DNA from: a virus
DNA: 22,070 nt
IMG/VR virus record: IMGVR_UViG_3300032223_001703
Coordinates: 1-22,070 of that record
Strand: one strand, 5' to 3'
Both the position numbers and the translations under genes were made by a program. Shown here one piece after another: positions 1 to 5,205 of this stretch. The notes beneath the pieces were generated by a model. That model ran no database searches and had not been told where the DNA came from. It saw only the letters and a program-made list of their open reading frames with translations. Positions within the stretch are counted from its first letter, which is position 1; each line of letters starts with the position of its first letter.

Positions 1-396
1 ATTGGTTATTAAGTTATTGGTTATTGGTTGGTTGAACGCTCGTTGAACGCTCGTTGAACGCTCGTTGGCTTGCGCTCGTTTTTCAGCACTTGCCTTACCT
101 GCTTTTGAAGCAGTATCTAATCGCGCATGAAAGTATTGAATCTCAAGATCACACCTTGAATGTATAAATCCTTCTTTAGTTTCAGTAAAGAAATCTGCAA
201 TGATATTTTTAATAGCAATTTGCTCATCGTCTGTCCTTGCGTTAATTAATCGAAACAATCTTGTTAAATCTAAAGGTAAAGGAGATTCATTTAGATAATA
301 TTGATCTAGTAACTGTCTATAACAACCATGCTCTAACAGAGTTAAATGCATAGTGTCCTTGCGATAGTCAGCTATATTGTGTTGAAAATAGTGCAT
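1..396 (-). CDS. DUF1376 (YdaU-like) phage replication protein, C-terminus cut by window edge
   Basis: The reverse strand is open from an ATG at 396 to base 1 (132 codons) with no stop, so the C-terminus lies outside the window. The start MHYFQHNIADYRKDTMHL, then LLEHGCYRQLLDQYYLNESPLP (residues 21-41), fits the DUF1376 pattern of a short aromatic N-terminus, a GDY/ADY turn and YR.LLD.YYL.E..LP. Family members are found in phage and prophage replication regions, often just before a DnaC-like loader; a role in replication initiation is inferred from that. The ribosome site AGAAGGAAATTTG before ATG supports the start. The tail from about residue 100 is low complexity and contains three 11-bp direct repeats. 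It lies 44 bases downstream of the VRR-NUC gene and is probably co-transcribed with it. Confidence 0.8.
   Translation of the reverse strand, partial: MHYFQHNIADYRKDTMHLTLLEHGCYRQLLDQYYLNESPLPLDLTRLFRLINARTDDEQIAIKNIIADFFTETKEGFIHSRCDLEIQYFHARLDTASKAGKASAEKRAQANERSTSVQRAFNQPITNNLITN
31..63. repeat. three tandem 11-bp direct repeats inside the DUF1376 gene
   Basis: The unit gttgaacgctc occurs three times head to tail at 31-41, 42-52 and 53-63, and a degraded copy follows. On the coding (minus) strand the three copies make 33 bases, so the frame is kept while each copy is read in a different frame (codons 112-122, ERSTSVQRAFN). The flanking bases 1-30 are also repetitive (ttattgg units). Confidence 0.9.
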
Positions 397-440
397 CAAA
401 TTTCCTTCTCTTATCGTGTTTCAAGGAACAAGTTAAAGCA

Positions 441-800
441 TTATTTTAGATTTTTCAAGTAATTTTTTATCTTTTCTCGCGCTTCCTCGAACCCAAAACA
501 CACTTCCGCATCATAATTCATTGATTTAGCAAGGGAAATGAAGTCCAATTGATTTTGTTGGATTTTTGCACCTTTCGCTGATTTCATCTCAATGAATAGT
601 CCATGCTTATCTTTATTAGGAATCATCAGGAAGAGATCGGAAACGCCTGCCAACGCACCTTCTCGTTTAAGACGCATTGCCGTTGTTATATGACGCGCGC
701 CGCCATTGGGGATAGCCCATAAGCATTTGGAATATTGAGCGTATTCCAAGCGAAACCATTGCACCAAAAGACATTGTTCTAGGTGTTCGTTATTTTTCAT
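441..800 (-). CDS. VRR-NUC domain nuclease
   Basis: A 119-aa single-domain VRR-NUC (virus-type replication-repair nuclease) protein of the PD-(D/E)XK superfamily. Visible family marks are the WAIPNGGAR segment (residues 28-36), LKREGALAGVSDLFLM with the catalytic Asp55, FIEMKS with Glu71 and Lys73, and the conserved Gln84 in QQNQLDF. The C-terminal FGFEEAREKIKNYL is the usual amphipathic helix. Phage members are thought to cut branched or flapped DNA during replication and recombination. It is the first gene of the leftward early unit, divergent from the plus-strand operon. The ribosome site before ATG is weak (GTGG about 13 bases upstream). The length is typical for phage forms. Confidence 0.9.
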   Translation of the reverse strand: MKNNEHLEQCLLVQWFRLEYAQYSKCLWAIPNGGARHITTAMRLKREGALAGVSDLFLMIPNKDKHGLFIEMKSAKGAKIQQNQLDFISLAKSMNYDAEVCFGFEEAREKIKNYLKNLK

Positions 801-910
801 GTTGGGAAGCTTACCACAAATAATTTAAAAATAATTTGCACCTTTTTAGGATTCTGTTATTCTTATTCCACAGTAACAAATTTATTAACGAAACTTTTAA
901 AGGAACTAAC
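801..910. promoter_or_regulatory. divergent intergenic region with a possible rightward promoter
   Basis: These 110 bases separate the leftward VRR-NUC/DUF1376 unit from the rightward early operon and must carry promoters for one or both. A weak rightward candidate is TTGCAC (836-841), a 16-base spacer and TATTCT (858-863); the matches to sigma-70 are poor. I see no clear operator repeat. The location argument is stronger than the box match. Confidence 0.35.
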
Positions 911-1225
911 ATGGGATATTTTAGCGATTTAGATATTGAAATACAAGAATCAAAGATTTATCAAGATGCCGCAGTTTGCAGTAATGAATTAGGTATTAAT
1001 TTAGAAAATTGGTTATGCGATGATCTTACTTTGCATGACATAACTGATTTAACACCTAAACAAATTGTTGATGAAGCGAAATATGTTTTATCAACATTTT
1101 TTGAAAGTGGTCATTCTAATAATGACATTTTAAATTGTGAATTTTCTGAAGATAGAAAATATGCAAAAAAAGAAGTAAAATCATTAAAAGCATTTATTAA
1201 AAAATACGACAATAAAGGAAACTAA
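911..1225 (+). CDS. small phage protein of unknown function, first gene of the rightward early operon
   Basis: A 104-aa acidic protein beginning MGYFSDLDIEIQESKIYQD. The frame is open upstream to 836, but the start at 911 is chosen because AAAGGA sits 6 bases before that ATG and the upstream translation (MHLFRILLFLF) comes from promoter-like DNA. The same initiation context (AAAGGAA-CTAACATG) recurs at the next gene. I recognise no domain. A central helix-rich part (ITDLTPKQIVDEAKYVLSTFFESG) and a lysine-rich C-terminus are visible. There is one base between its stop and the next ATG, so the two are probably translated together. Confidence 0.75.
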   Translation: MGYFSDLDIEIQESKIYQDAAVCSNELGINLENWLCDDLTLHDITDLTPKQIVDEAKYVLSTFFESGHSNNDILNCEFSEDRKYAKKEVKSLKAFIKKYDNKGN

Positions 1226-1226
1226 C

Positions 1227-1442
1227 ATGATTACAAGACAACACTTTGAAGCATTCGCAAAAGAAATAAACGCAATAGATTCTCAAGCTATGCGCCAAGA
1301 ATTCGCAATTATCTCATCTCGTATATTCGGGCATTTTAATCCTAATTTTAATCGTTGCAAGTATCTTGAAGCTTGTGGTTATTACACAGGCAAAAAGCAA
1401 CACAAGTATGAAAATATTACTCTTAATAGGGAGATTGCATAA
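1227..1442 (+). CDS. small phage protein of unknown function
   Basis: A 71-aa protein beginning MITRQHFEAFAKEINAI, preceded by AAAGGAAACTAAC. It contains two cysteines (in NRCKYLEACGYYTG), too few to argue for a metal site. Short proteins opening with an MI/T-K/R-x-HFEAFA-like helix are common in early phage regions, but I cannot assign a function. Its stop overlaps the next start by one base (TAATG). Confidence 0.75.
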   Translation: MITRQHFEAFAKEINAIDSQAMRQEFAIISSRIFGHFNPNFNRCKYLEACGYYTGKKQHKYENITLNREIA

Positions 1443-1777
1443 TGCAAATCCTTAACCTTTACCCTGAAGATTTTGAAAATCCTAAAACATGGCGCGATGT
1501 ATGCGATTGTTTAGAAATTCACCCTGAATCAACTGAAGCTTCAATTCTTTTTGTTCGAGCTTCTAGCGAATCAATCCCTCAAGTTAATGAAATTGCTATT
1601 ATTTGGGATATTAATGATGTTAAATCGCTTGATCTTGAGCTTGATGACGAGCAATGTCGAGAAGTGCTTATTCGTGCTAAAGATAAGCATGATGCAAATC
1701 AAGGCATTAATTGGAATGTTTTAGAGCATTTTGCTCAACTTGTAAGAATTGAAAGTATTGAAAAAGGAGCTTGGTAA
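1442..1777 (+). CDS. phage protein of unknown function
   Basis: A 111-aa acidic protein (MQILNLYPEDFENPKTWRDV...) with start overlap TAATG and the ribosome site AGGGAG seven bases upstream. It shows mixed alpha/beta character with no signal peptide or membrane span. The segment DDEQCREVLIRAKDKHDANQGINWNVLE looks helical. No known motif seen. Its stop (1775-1777) shares one base with the next start, continuing the coupled series of early genes. Confidence 0.75.
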   Translation: MQILNLYPEDFENPKTWRDVCDCLEIHPESTEASILFVRASSESIPQVNEIAIIWDINDVKSLDLELDDEQCREVLIRAKDKHDANQGINWNVLEHFAQLVRIESIEKGAW

Positions 1778-1977
1778 TGATTACATCTAAACAAGATGCT
1801 TTAGTAACTGCTTTAGCTCTAGCTATAACTGCACCAAATGATGAGAAAGCTGACGAATGCGTTAAAATAGCTGATGACTTATCAAAAAGCATGGATCGTA
1901 AAGATGTTGAATTAGCAATGAAAACTGTTTTAGATAAACTTGTTGAATCTTTGGAAGGAACATGGAATGTCAAATAA
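1777..1977 (+). CDS. small phage protein of unknown function
   Basis: A 66-aa helical protein, MITSKQDALVTALALAITAP, then a heptad-like C-terminal part. A TTG at 1771 would add two residues, but ATG 1777 has the correctly spaced AAGGAG at 1764-1769, so it is preferred. The residues resemble a small two-helix protein (alanine- and lysine-rich). No motif or function can be given. A small membrane-peptide gene starts inside its last codons. Confidence 0.75.
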   Translation: MITSKQDALVTALALAITAPNDEKADECVKIADDLSKSMDRKDVELAMKTVLDKLVESLEGTWNVK

Positions 1978-2077
1978 AACAATTGTGGTTTTAGCTATTG
2001 CTTTTTGGTGTTATTTTTGGTTTGCTTTATACTTATTACAAGTAAATTCAGATTTCCTTTACAAATTAATAAGATAG
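1967..2077 (+). CDS. 36-aa single-span membrane peptide
   Basis: The frame is ATG 1967 to TAG 2075-2077, overlapping the previous gene by 11 bases. The product is MSNKTIVVLAIAFWCYF, then WFALYLLQVNSDFLYKLIR. Residues 5-25 form one strongly hydrophobic, aromatic-rich segment, with a short charged tail. GGAAGGAAC stands 6 bases or more upstream of the start. It fills an otherwise empty gap in a tightly packed operon, which supports it being a gene. Role unknown; tiny membrane proteins of this kind are common in phage early regions. Confidence 0.6.
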   Translation: MSNKTIVVLAIAFWCYFWFALYLLQVNSDFLYKLIR

Positions 2078-2084
2078 GTATAAT
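2058..2084 (+). promoter_or_regulatory. possible internal promoter in the early operon
   Basis: TTTACA (2058-2063, 5/6 to the -35 consensus) is followed after 15 bases by a perfect TATAAT (2079-2084). The spacer is short for sigma-70, which lowers confidence. A start point near 2091 would lie past the ATG at 2085 and just before the strong ribosome site of ATG 2118. Confidence 0.35.
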
Positions 2085-2117
2085 ATGTCCATAAATCAAC
2101 AAGTTACGGAGGCTCAA

Positions 2118-2471
2118 ATGGCTGACCAACAGGTAGTTGAAAATAAAATACATATTCAAGCTTTAATAAGACCTGATCCTGATTTTTTTGACGAATCTGA
2201 AGAAATCAAAAACATTGCAGAGCTAGTTGAATATTATTTAACTTTTCAATGTAAAAACTTTGGTGATCTGTATTCTGATTTTCAAGGTGATAGCGTTTTA
2301 CTCTCTAAAATGCATAGCATTATGTTTGATTCTAAAGATGATGAATTAGGCAGATTAAGAGATGAGCTTAATAAGGTGATTTCTGAAATGGCTTATTTTG
2401 TGCATAGCAATTATTTAACTAATCGCTGGGCTAAAAATATCTATGATGAAACGCTTGCAAGTGTAGTATAA
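2118..2471 (+). CDS. phage protein of unknown function
   Basis: A 117-aa acidic protein starting MADQQVVENKIHIQALIRP. The frame is open back to an ATG at 2085, but ATG 2118 has a textbook GGAGG (2108-2112) five bases upstream, while 2085 has only a weak AGG and overlaps a TATAAT box. The start at 2118 is therefore preferred; 2085 remains possible. The sequence is helix-rich, with SKMHSIMFDSKDDELGRLRDELNKVISE as a likely coiled or packed helix. No family recognised. It precedes the recombination genes. Confidence 0.7.
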   Translation: MADQQVVENKIHIQALIRPDPDFFDESEEIKNIAELVEYYLTFQCKNFGDLYSDFQGDSVLLSKMHSIMFDSKDDELGRLRDELNKVISEMAYFVHSNYLTNRWAKNIYDETLASVV

Positions 2472-2478
2472 TTTTTAT

Positions 2479-2493
2479 TGAGCATATTGCTCA
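2479..2493. promoter_or_regulatory. short perfect inverted repeat before the ERF gene
   Basis: TGAGCA-tat-TGCTCA is a perfect 6-bp inverted repeat with a 3-base loop in the 48-base gap before the ERF gene. No T-run follows, so it is not an intrinsic terminator. It could be an operator half-site pair or an mRNA hairpin. Confidence 0.35.
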
Positions 2494-2519
2494 TAATATA
2501 AAATAAGATAAGGAACTAT

Positions 2520-3083
2520 ATGAGAACCTCTGATTCAATTAAGTCAATTGCACCTGCTTTAGTGCAGGCTCAAAAAGGGATTACTTTTGCTTCAAAAGAC
2601 GGAGTAAACCCACATTTCAAAAATAAATATGCATCGCTTTCAAGTGTTATTGATGCTATTAAACCTGCTCTTAATGATGCAGGGATCGTATTTGTTCAAA
2701 CTGCAAGCCCTAGTGATGATAACAAACTTCATCTAACAACTCGCTTGATTCATTCAAGTGGTGAATGGATTGAAGATGTTGCAACTTGTCCTTTATCTAA
2801 ACAGGACGCTCAAGGATTTGGCAGTTGCATGAGTTACTTGCGCCGTTATAGTTTAGCGTCAATTACAGGTCTATATCAAGATGACGATGATGCTCAATCA
2901 GCTTCAACACCTTCTTTTAATATCGATTCATTAATCAATATACTGCACTCTTCTAAAGACATGGCAGAGCTTCAAGTTAATTATCTTAATGCGTTAGCTC
3001 AAGTTAAAAATAACCCTAAAGCTAGTGCTGATATTGCTCGTGAAAAAGATAAAATGAAAGGAATGCTCAATGCTATTGAATAA
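2520..3083 (+). CDS. erf: ERF-family single-strand annealing recombinase
   Basis: A 187-aa protein with the ERF core at residues 1-125. Visible hallmarks are IAPALVQAQKGITFASKDG, the NPHFKNKYASL motif (residues 30-40), VIDAIKPALNDAGI, and the GFGSCMSYLRRYSLASITGL segment (99-118), followed by an acidic DDDD run typical of the family. ERF proteins anneal complementary single strands in phage recombination, often acting with a 5'-3' exonuclease; the YqaJ-type nuclease two genes downstream is the obvious partner. The C-terminal third is variable and helical. The start is supported by AAGGA seven bases upstream. Its end overlaps the next small gene by 14 bases. Confidence 0.93.
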   Translation: MRTSDSIKSIAPALVQAQKGITFASKDGVNPHFKNKYASLSSVIDAIKPALNDAGIVFVQTASPSDDNKLHLTTRLIHSSGEWIEDVATCPLSKQDAQGFGSCMSYLRRYSLASITGLYQDDDDAQSASTPSFNIDSLINILHSSKDMAELQVNYLNALAQVKNNPKASADIAREKDKMKGMLNAIE

Positions 3084-3198
3084 CTTTTACGGCATTAAAT
3101 TGCCTGTATGGGTAAGCGACATATCTCAAATTGAAAGACGGCATATAAAAGTGCAATTTTTAAAAAGATTGATTGATATGAAAAGAGATCAAAAATGA
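3070..3198 (+). CDS. 42-aa basic peptide between erf and the exonuclease gene
   Basis: The frame is ATG 3070 to TGA 3196-3198. The product begins MLLNNFYGIKLPVWVSDI and ends with a very basic helix (VQFLKRLIDMKRDQK). AAGGA lies seven bases before the start, inside the end of erf, and its stop overlaps the exonuclease start as ATGA. It thus bridges a 111-base gap with coupling on both sides, which supports a real gene. No family recognised. Confidence 0.6.
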   Translation: MLLNNFYGIKLPVWVSDISQIERRHIKVQFLKRLIDMKRDQK

Positions 3199-3839
3199 CA
3201 TCAAATCAAATCGAGCAAGGCTCTGACGCATGGTTTTTAATGAAGCTAGGCAAAATAAGTGGTTCTCGCATATCTGATCTTTTAACTGAAGGTCGGGGTA
3301 ATAAAGAATCGCTTACAAAAAAGAAGTATCGTAACGAATTAATCAGAGAAAGACTTACAGGAAAGCGTATTCCTAGCTTTAAAACGGCTTTAATGAATAG
3401 GGGTATTGATTTAGAACCGCTTGCTAGGTCAGCTTACGAACATAAGTTTCAGATGATGGTAGATCAAATTGCTTTTGTTGATCACCCTACAATTGCAATG
3501 GCAGGTTGTAGCCCTGACGGATTAGTTAATAAAGATGGACTTCTTGAAATAAAATGTCCGTCACCCGAAAATCATGTGGATAACCTTCTCAATAATGGAA
3601 TCCAACTTGATCAATATTACGATCAGGTTCAATGGCAATTAGTATGCACTCAACGAACATGGTGCCATCTCATTAGCTTTGATCCTGAAATGCCTGAACA
3701 CTTGCAAATTTATAGCAAGGTAATAACACTCGATAAAGAGTGGAAACAACGAGCTGAAAGCGCGGTGATCGCGTTTAATGCTGAAATAGAAACTACATTA
3801 ACTCAACTAAAGGAAATACAAAATGGCAATAACCCATGA
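3195..3839 (+). CDS. YqaJ-type (lambda Exo-like) recombination exonuclease
   Basis: A 214-aa PD-(D/E)XK nuclease of the YqaJ/lambda exonuclease family. The N-terminus carries QGSDAWFLMKLGKISGSRI (residues 8-26), the usual substrate-end motif; RGIDLEPLAR gives the conserved Glu74; GCSPDGLV gives Asp108; and LLEIKCP gives Glu118 and Lys120, the metal-binding and catalytic set. YYDQVQWQLVCT (about 140-151) is the conserved helix after the active site. It should resect double-stranded ends 5'-3' to produce single strands for the ERF protein. The length is normal for phage members. The start overlaps the preceding small gene (ATGA). Confidence 0.93.
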   Translation: MTSNQIEQGSDAWFLMKLGKISGSRISDLLTEGRGNKESLTKKKYRNELIRERLTGKRIPSFKTALMNRGIDLEPLARSAYEHKFQMMVDQIAFVDHPTIAMAGCSPDGLVNKDGLLEIKCPSPENHVDNLLNNGIQLDQYYDQVQWQLVCTQRTWCHLISFDPEMPEHLQIYSKVITLDKEWKQRAESAVIAFNAEIETTLTQLKEIQNGNNP

Positions 3840-4050
3840 CCTAATCGCTAAAACAGGCGAGTATGTAAACAAAGATGGAGAAACCAAAGCTCGCTGGACT
3901 AAAGTAGGTGTCGCAATGTCTAATAAACAAGGTGGAACATCTATTCTTATTGAATCAATCCCTGTAAATTTTGACGGATGGGTAACAATGAGAGAGCCGC
4001 AACCTAGAGCTGAAGGTTCTTCTACAGGCGGTTCAGATATTCCATTTTAA
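3823..4050 (+). CDS. small putative ssDNA-binding protein with an SSB-like C-terminal tip
   Basis: A 75-aa protein overlapping the exonuclease gene by 17 bases, with AAAGGA upstream. The N-terminal part (HDLIAKTGEYVNKDGETKARW, then KVGVAMSNKQGGTSILIE) has the alternating strand pattern of a small beta-barrel, and the final residues GGSDIPF match the acidic-Ile-Pro-Phe tail by which SSB proteins recruit partners. Similar short proteins are seen in phage recombination operons. Canonical OB-fold SSB is longer (about 110 aa plus tail), so this may be a minimal form or a partner protein. Function is inferred from tail and context. Confidence 0.6.
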   Translation: MAITHDLIAKTGEYVNKDGETKARWTKVGVAMSNKQGGTSILIESIPVNFDGWVTMREPQPRAEGSSTGGSDIPF

Positions 4051-4081
4051 TGATTTTACTGATGGTTTTGTATCGCAAAAA

Positions 4082-4115
4082 AGCAATAATTTGCTAGACA
4101 AGTAATTTTACTTGT
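4082..4115. promoter_or_regulatory. two adjacent inverted repeats upstream of pqqA
   Basis: AGCAA-taat-TTGCT (4082-4095) and ACAAGTAA-tt-TTACTTGT (4098-4115) are perfect palindromes of 5 and 8 bp arms. They lie between the SSB-like gene and pqqA. TATAAA (4116-4121), preceded by TGT, directly abuts the second and looks like an extended -10. However, a start near 4128 would leave almost no leader before ATG 4136, so a hairpin in a read-through mRNA or an operator is just as likely. Confidence 0.4.
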
Positions 4116-4135
4116 TATAAATGAAAGGCTAAATT

Positions 4136-4207
4136 ATGTGGACAACTCCGTCAGTTCAAGAAATGAGATTTGGATTTGAAGTTACTATGTATGTAATGAA
4201 TAAATAG
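4136..4207 (+). CDS. pqqA: PqqA, precursor peptide of the cofactor pyrroloquinoline quinone (PQQ)
   Basis: The frame ATG 4136 to TAG 4205 encodes exactly 23 aa, the length of the short PqqA form. Residues read MWTTPSVQEMRFGF, then EVTMYVMNK. The opening MW..P, the central R-x-G-x and EVT-x-Y match PqqA: Glu15 and Tyr19 occupy the two positions that PqqE cross-links and that become the PQQ skeleton. The positions are the same in Klebsiella PqqA (MWKKP...GLEVTLY). AAAGG sits seven bases upstream. PqqA is made on the ribosome, held by PqqD, cross-linked by the radical-SAM enzyme PqqE, trimmed, and completed by PqqB and PqqC. None of those partners is in this window, so the peptide would have to feed the host enzymes. 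It is the last gene of the early operon and precedes a terminator. Confidence 0.9.
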   Translation: MWTTPSVQEMRFGFEVTMYVMNK

Positions 4208-4302
4208 TAGTTTTAAATAATTCGTGGCAGACGAGTTGAAATAAACTGCACAGGGTAATAATGATAGTCAATACCCCGACCAACAAGATTCTATCTATAA
4301 GA
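4208..4302 (+). other. structured 3' region of the pqqA transcript
   Basis: No protein frame with a ribosome site is seen between pqqA and the terminator. Two possible hairpins are visible: ATTCGT-ggcag-ACGAGT (4220-4236, with one G-T pair), and GGGTA (4253-4257) with TACCC (4272-4276). Outer bases GTTG (4235-4238) and CAAC (4281-4284) could close the second. It may stabilise the tiny mRNA or be a small RNA; this is inference. Confidence 0.35.
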
Positions 4303-4329
4303 AGGGAAGCTTAAAACGCTTCCTTTTTT
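4303..4329 (+). terminator. intrinsic terminator of the early operon / pqqA
   Basis: GGAAGC-ttaaaac-GCTTCC (4305-4310 with 4318-4323) is a perfect 6-bp stem followed at once by six T (4324-4329). On the opposite strand no T-run follows the stem, so it works mainly for rightward transcripts. Confidence 0.85.
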
Positions 4330-4394
4330 ATTAAAGTTTCATGCAAATTGTTTTCATTCTTTTGTATATAAATCAATTACTTGAGTGAAAACGG

Positions 4395-4414
4395 ATGTAA
4401 AGTATACTTTACAT
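4395..4414. promoter_or_regulatory. perfect 20-bp palindrome where early and late operons converge
   Basis: ATGTAAAGTATACTTTACAT is self-complementary over all 20 bases and reaches the stop codon of the last leftward gene. Read leftward it could fold as an 8-bp stem with a TATA loop, but is followed by CCGTTTTC, a weak U-tract. It is either a poor terminator for the late operon or a symmetric protein-binding site. Confidence 0.5.
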
Positions 4415-4605
4415 TATTTTATATAATGATCGCCTTCTGAATTAATGCCTATAATATTTGCTTTATCTTCATCCCAGCTAGTTGTTTCATCCGAATCAAA
4501 ATACTCTTCTTTATTACCAAAAATACGATCATGTCCTTCATCGTAAAGTTTTTTTTGTTTAAGCTTTGGATTTGATCCTTTACCAGCTTCACTATATTTG
4601 CTCAT
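4414..4605 (-). CDS. small conserved phage protein, AGKGS...DRIFG type
   Basis: A 63-aa hydrophilic protein beginning MSKYSEAGKGSNPK, with YDEGHDRIFGNK at residues 21-32. This pairing of an N-terminal SEAGKGS with a downstream DRIFG is a recurring small phage protein; its function is not known to me. AAGGAGAACCT before ATG is a strong ribosome site. The gene overlaps the HNH gene by 14 bases and is the last of the late transcript. Confidence 0.75.
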   Translation of the reverse strand: MSKYSEAGKGSNPKLKQKKLYDEGHDRIFGNKEEYFDSDETTSWDEDKANIIGINSEGDHYIK

Positions 4606-4957
4606 AGGTTCTCCTTACCCAATTAGCGAAATTAATTAAATCTTCTTTATTAGCAGTATGTTTCATTGTATTAGCTTTAGATGATATGACTTGAACATTG
4701 CCCTTTGTATAACCTTTAGTGTTGTCTATACGATCAAGGCTAGGGCTTAAATCTCTATTACCATCAATGAGTGTTTTTAAAGGCAGTCCAAGAATAGGAC
4801 ATATTTCAGGAATGATTATATCGGATATTTCTATATCGAAAGGAATACCTTTCATTTTTGAACGATAATGAGCTTGTTGCAATAGATTTTTTTCACGATT
4901 ATTGGATTTCCAATTTCGCAAATATTCGCAACGATTGCTCTTATCTTTTAAAGACAT
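4592..4957 (-). CDS. HNH-type phage endonuclease
   Basis: A 121-aa protein with a C-terminal nuclease-like module: EICPILGLPL (about residues 51-60), SPSLDRIDNTKGYTKGNVQV (about 72-91) and SSKANTMKH. The LDRID-x-x-KGY-x-x-GNV-x-V-x-S-x-x-AN-x-x-K pattern is a known variant of the HNH fold in phages, in which LDRID takes the usual DHI position. The N-terminal half is basic and helical (DNA contact is likely). Such enzymes may be packaging-associated nickases or selfish endonucleases; which applies here cannot be told. Its start abuts the stop of the membrane protein upstream, and the ribosome site is weak. Confidence 0.7.
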   Translation of the reverse strand: MSLKDKSNRCEYLRNWKSNNREKNLLQQAHYRSKMKGIPFDIEISDIIIPEICPILGLPLKTLIDGNRDLSPSLDRIDNTKGYTKGNVQVISSKANTMKHTANKEDLINFANWVRRTYEQI

Positions 4958-5191
4958 TTATTTGTCGGCTTTGGTATTCAACTTATCAAATAATTTCTCA
5001 AGCATATCGTCAATTTTATCTAGGCGAGCATCTAGGTCAGCTTTACGGACATAATTAGTAGGTAATTCAACTTCAATTCTTTGTATATCTTCTTTGAGAT
5101 TTTGAACGGCATCCCACATTTGCCTAACAAACCAACCACCAACTGACAAGGCAACACCTAATACGATGTTGATAATTAAATTCATGTCCAT
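4958..5191 (-). CDS. small membrane-anchored coiled-coil protein, holin/lysis-region type
   Basis: A 77-aa protein with one N-terminal membrane span (about residues 4-22, NLIINIVLGVALSVGGWFV), followed by a charged helix with heptad spacing (NLKEDIQRIEVELP, then DLDARLDKIDDMLEKLFDKL). The layout of membrane anchor plus cytoplasmic or periplasmic coiled coil, with the LPTNYVRKADL linker, is a recurrent phage protein near the end of tail operons. Holin-like or XhlA-like roles have been suggested for similar layouts, but no lysozyme is visible in this window to support lysis. Confidence 0.65.
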   Translation of the reverse strand: MDMNLIINIVLGVALSVGGWFVRQMWDAVQNLKEDIQRIEVELPTNYVRKADLDARLDKIDDMLEKLFDKLNTKADK

Positions 5192-5205
5192 TTTATTTCT
5201 TTCTA

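Noticed and set aside
836-910. Upstream extension of the first early gene from 836
   Set aside because: No ribosome site for the earlier start; the ATG at 911 has AAAGGA at good distance, and the extension covers likely promoter DNA.
801-910. tRNA gene or phage attachment site in the divergent gap
   Set aside because: No cloverleaf arms, T-loop motif or tRNA 3' end seen; no integrase in the window.
1707-1982. Minus-strand 91-aa frame opposite early genes
   Set aside because: Lies antisense to two coupled plus-strand genes with good ribosome sites; Ser-rich shadow composition.
4303-4329. Same hairpin as a terminator for the leftward late operon
   Set aside because: On that strand the stem is followed by CTTCTTATAG rather than a T-run, and lies past the 20-bp palindrome; only rightward action is supported.
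4858-5058. Plus-strand 66-aa frame opposite the HNH and membrane-protein genes
   Set aside because: Antisense to two supported genes, no ribosome site and no recognisable features.
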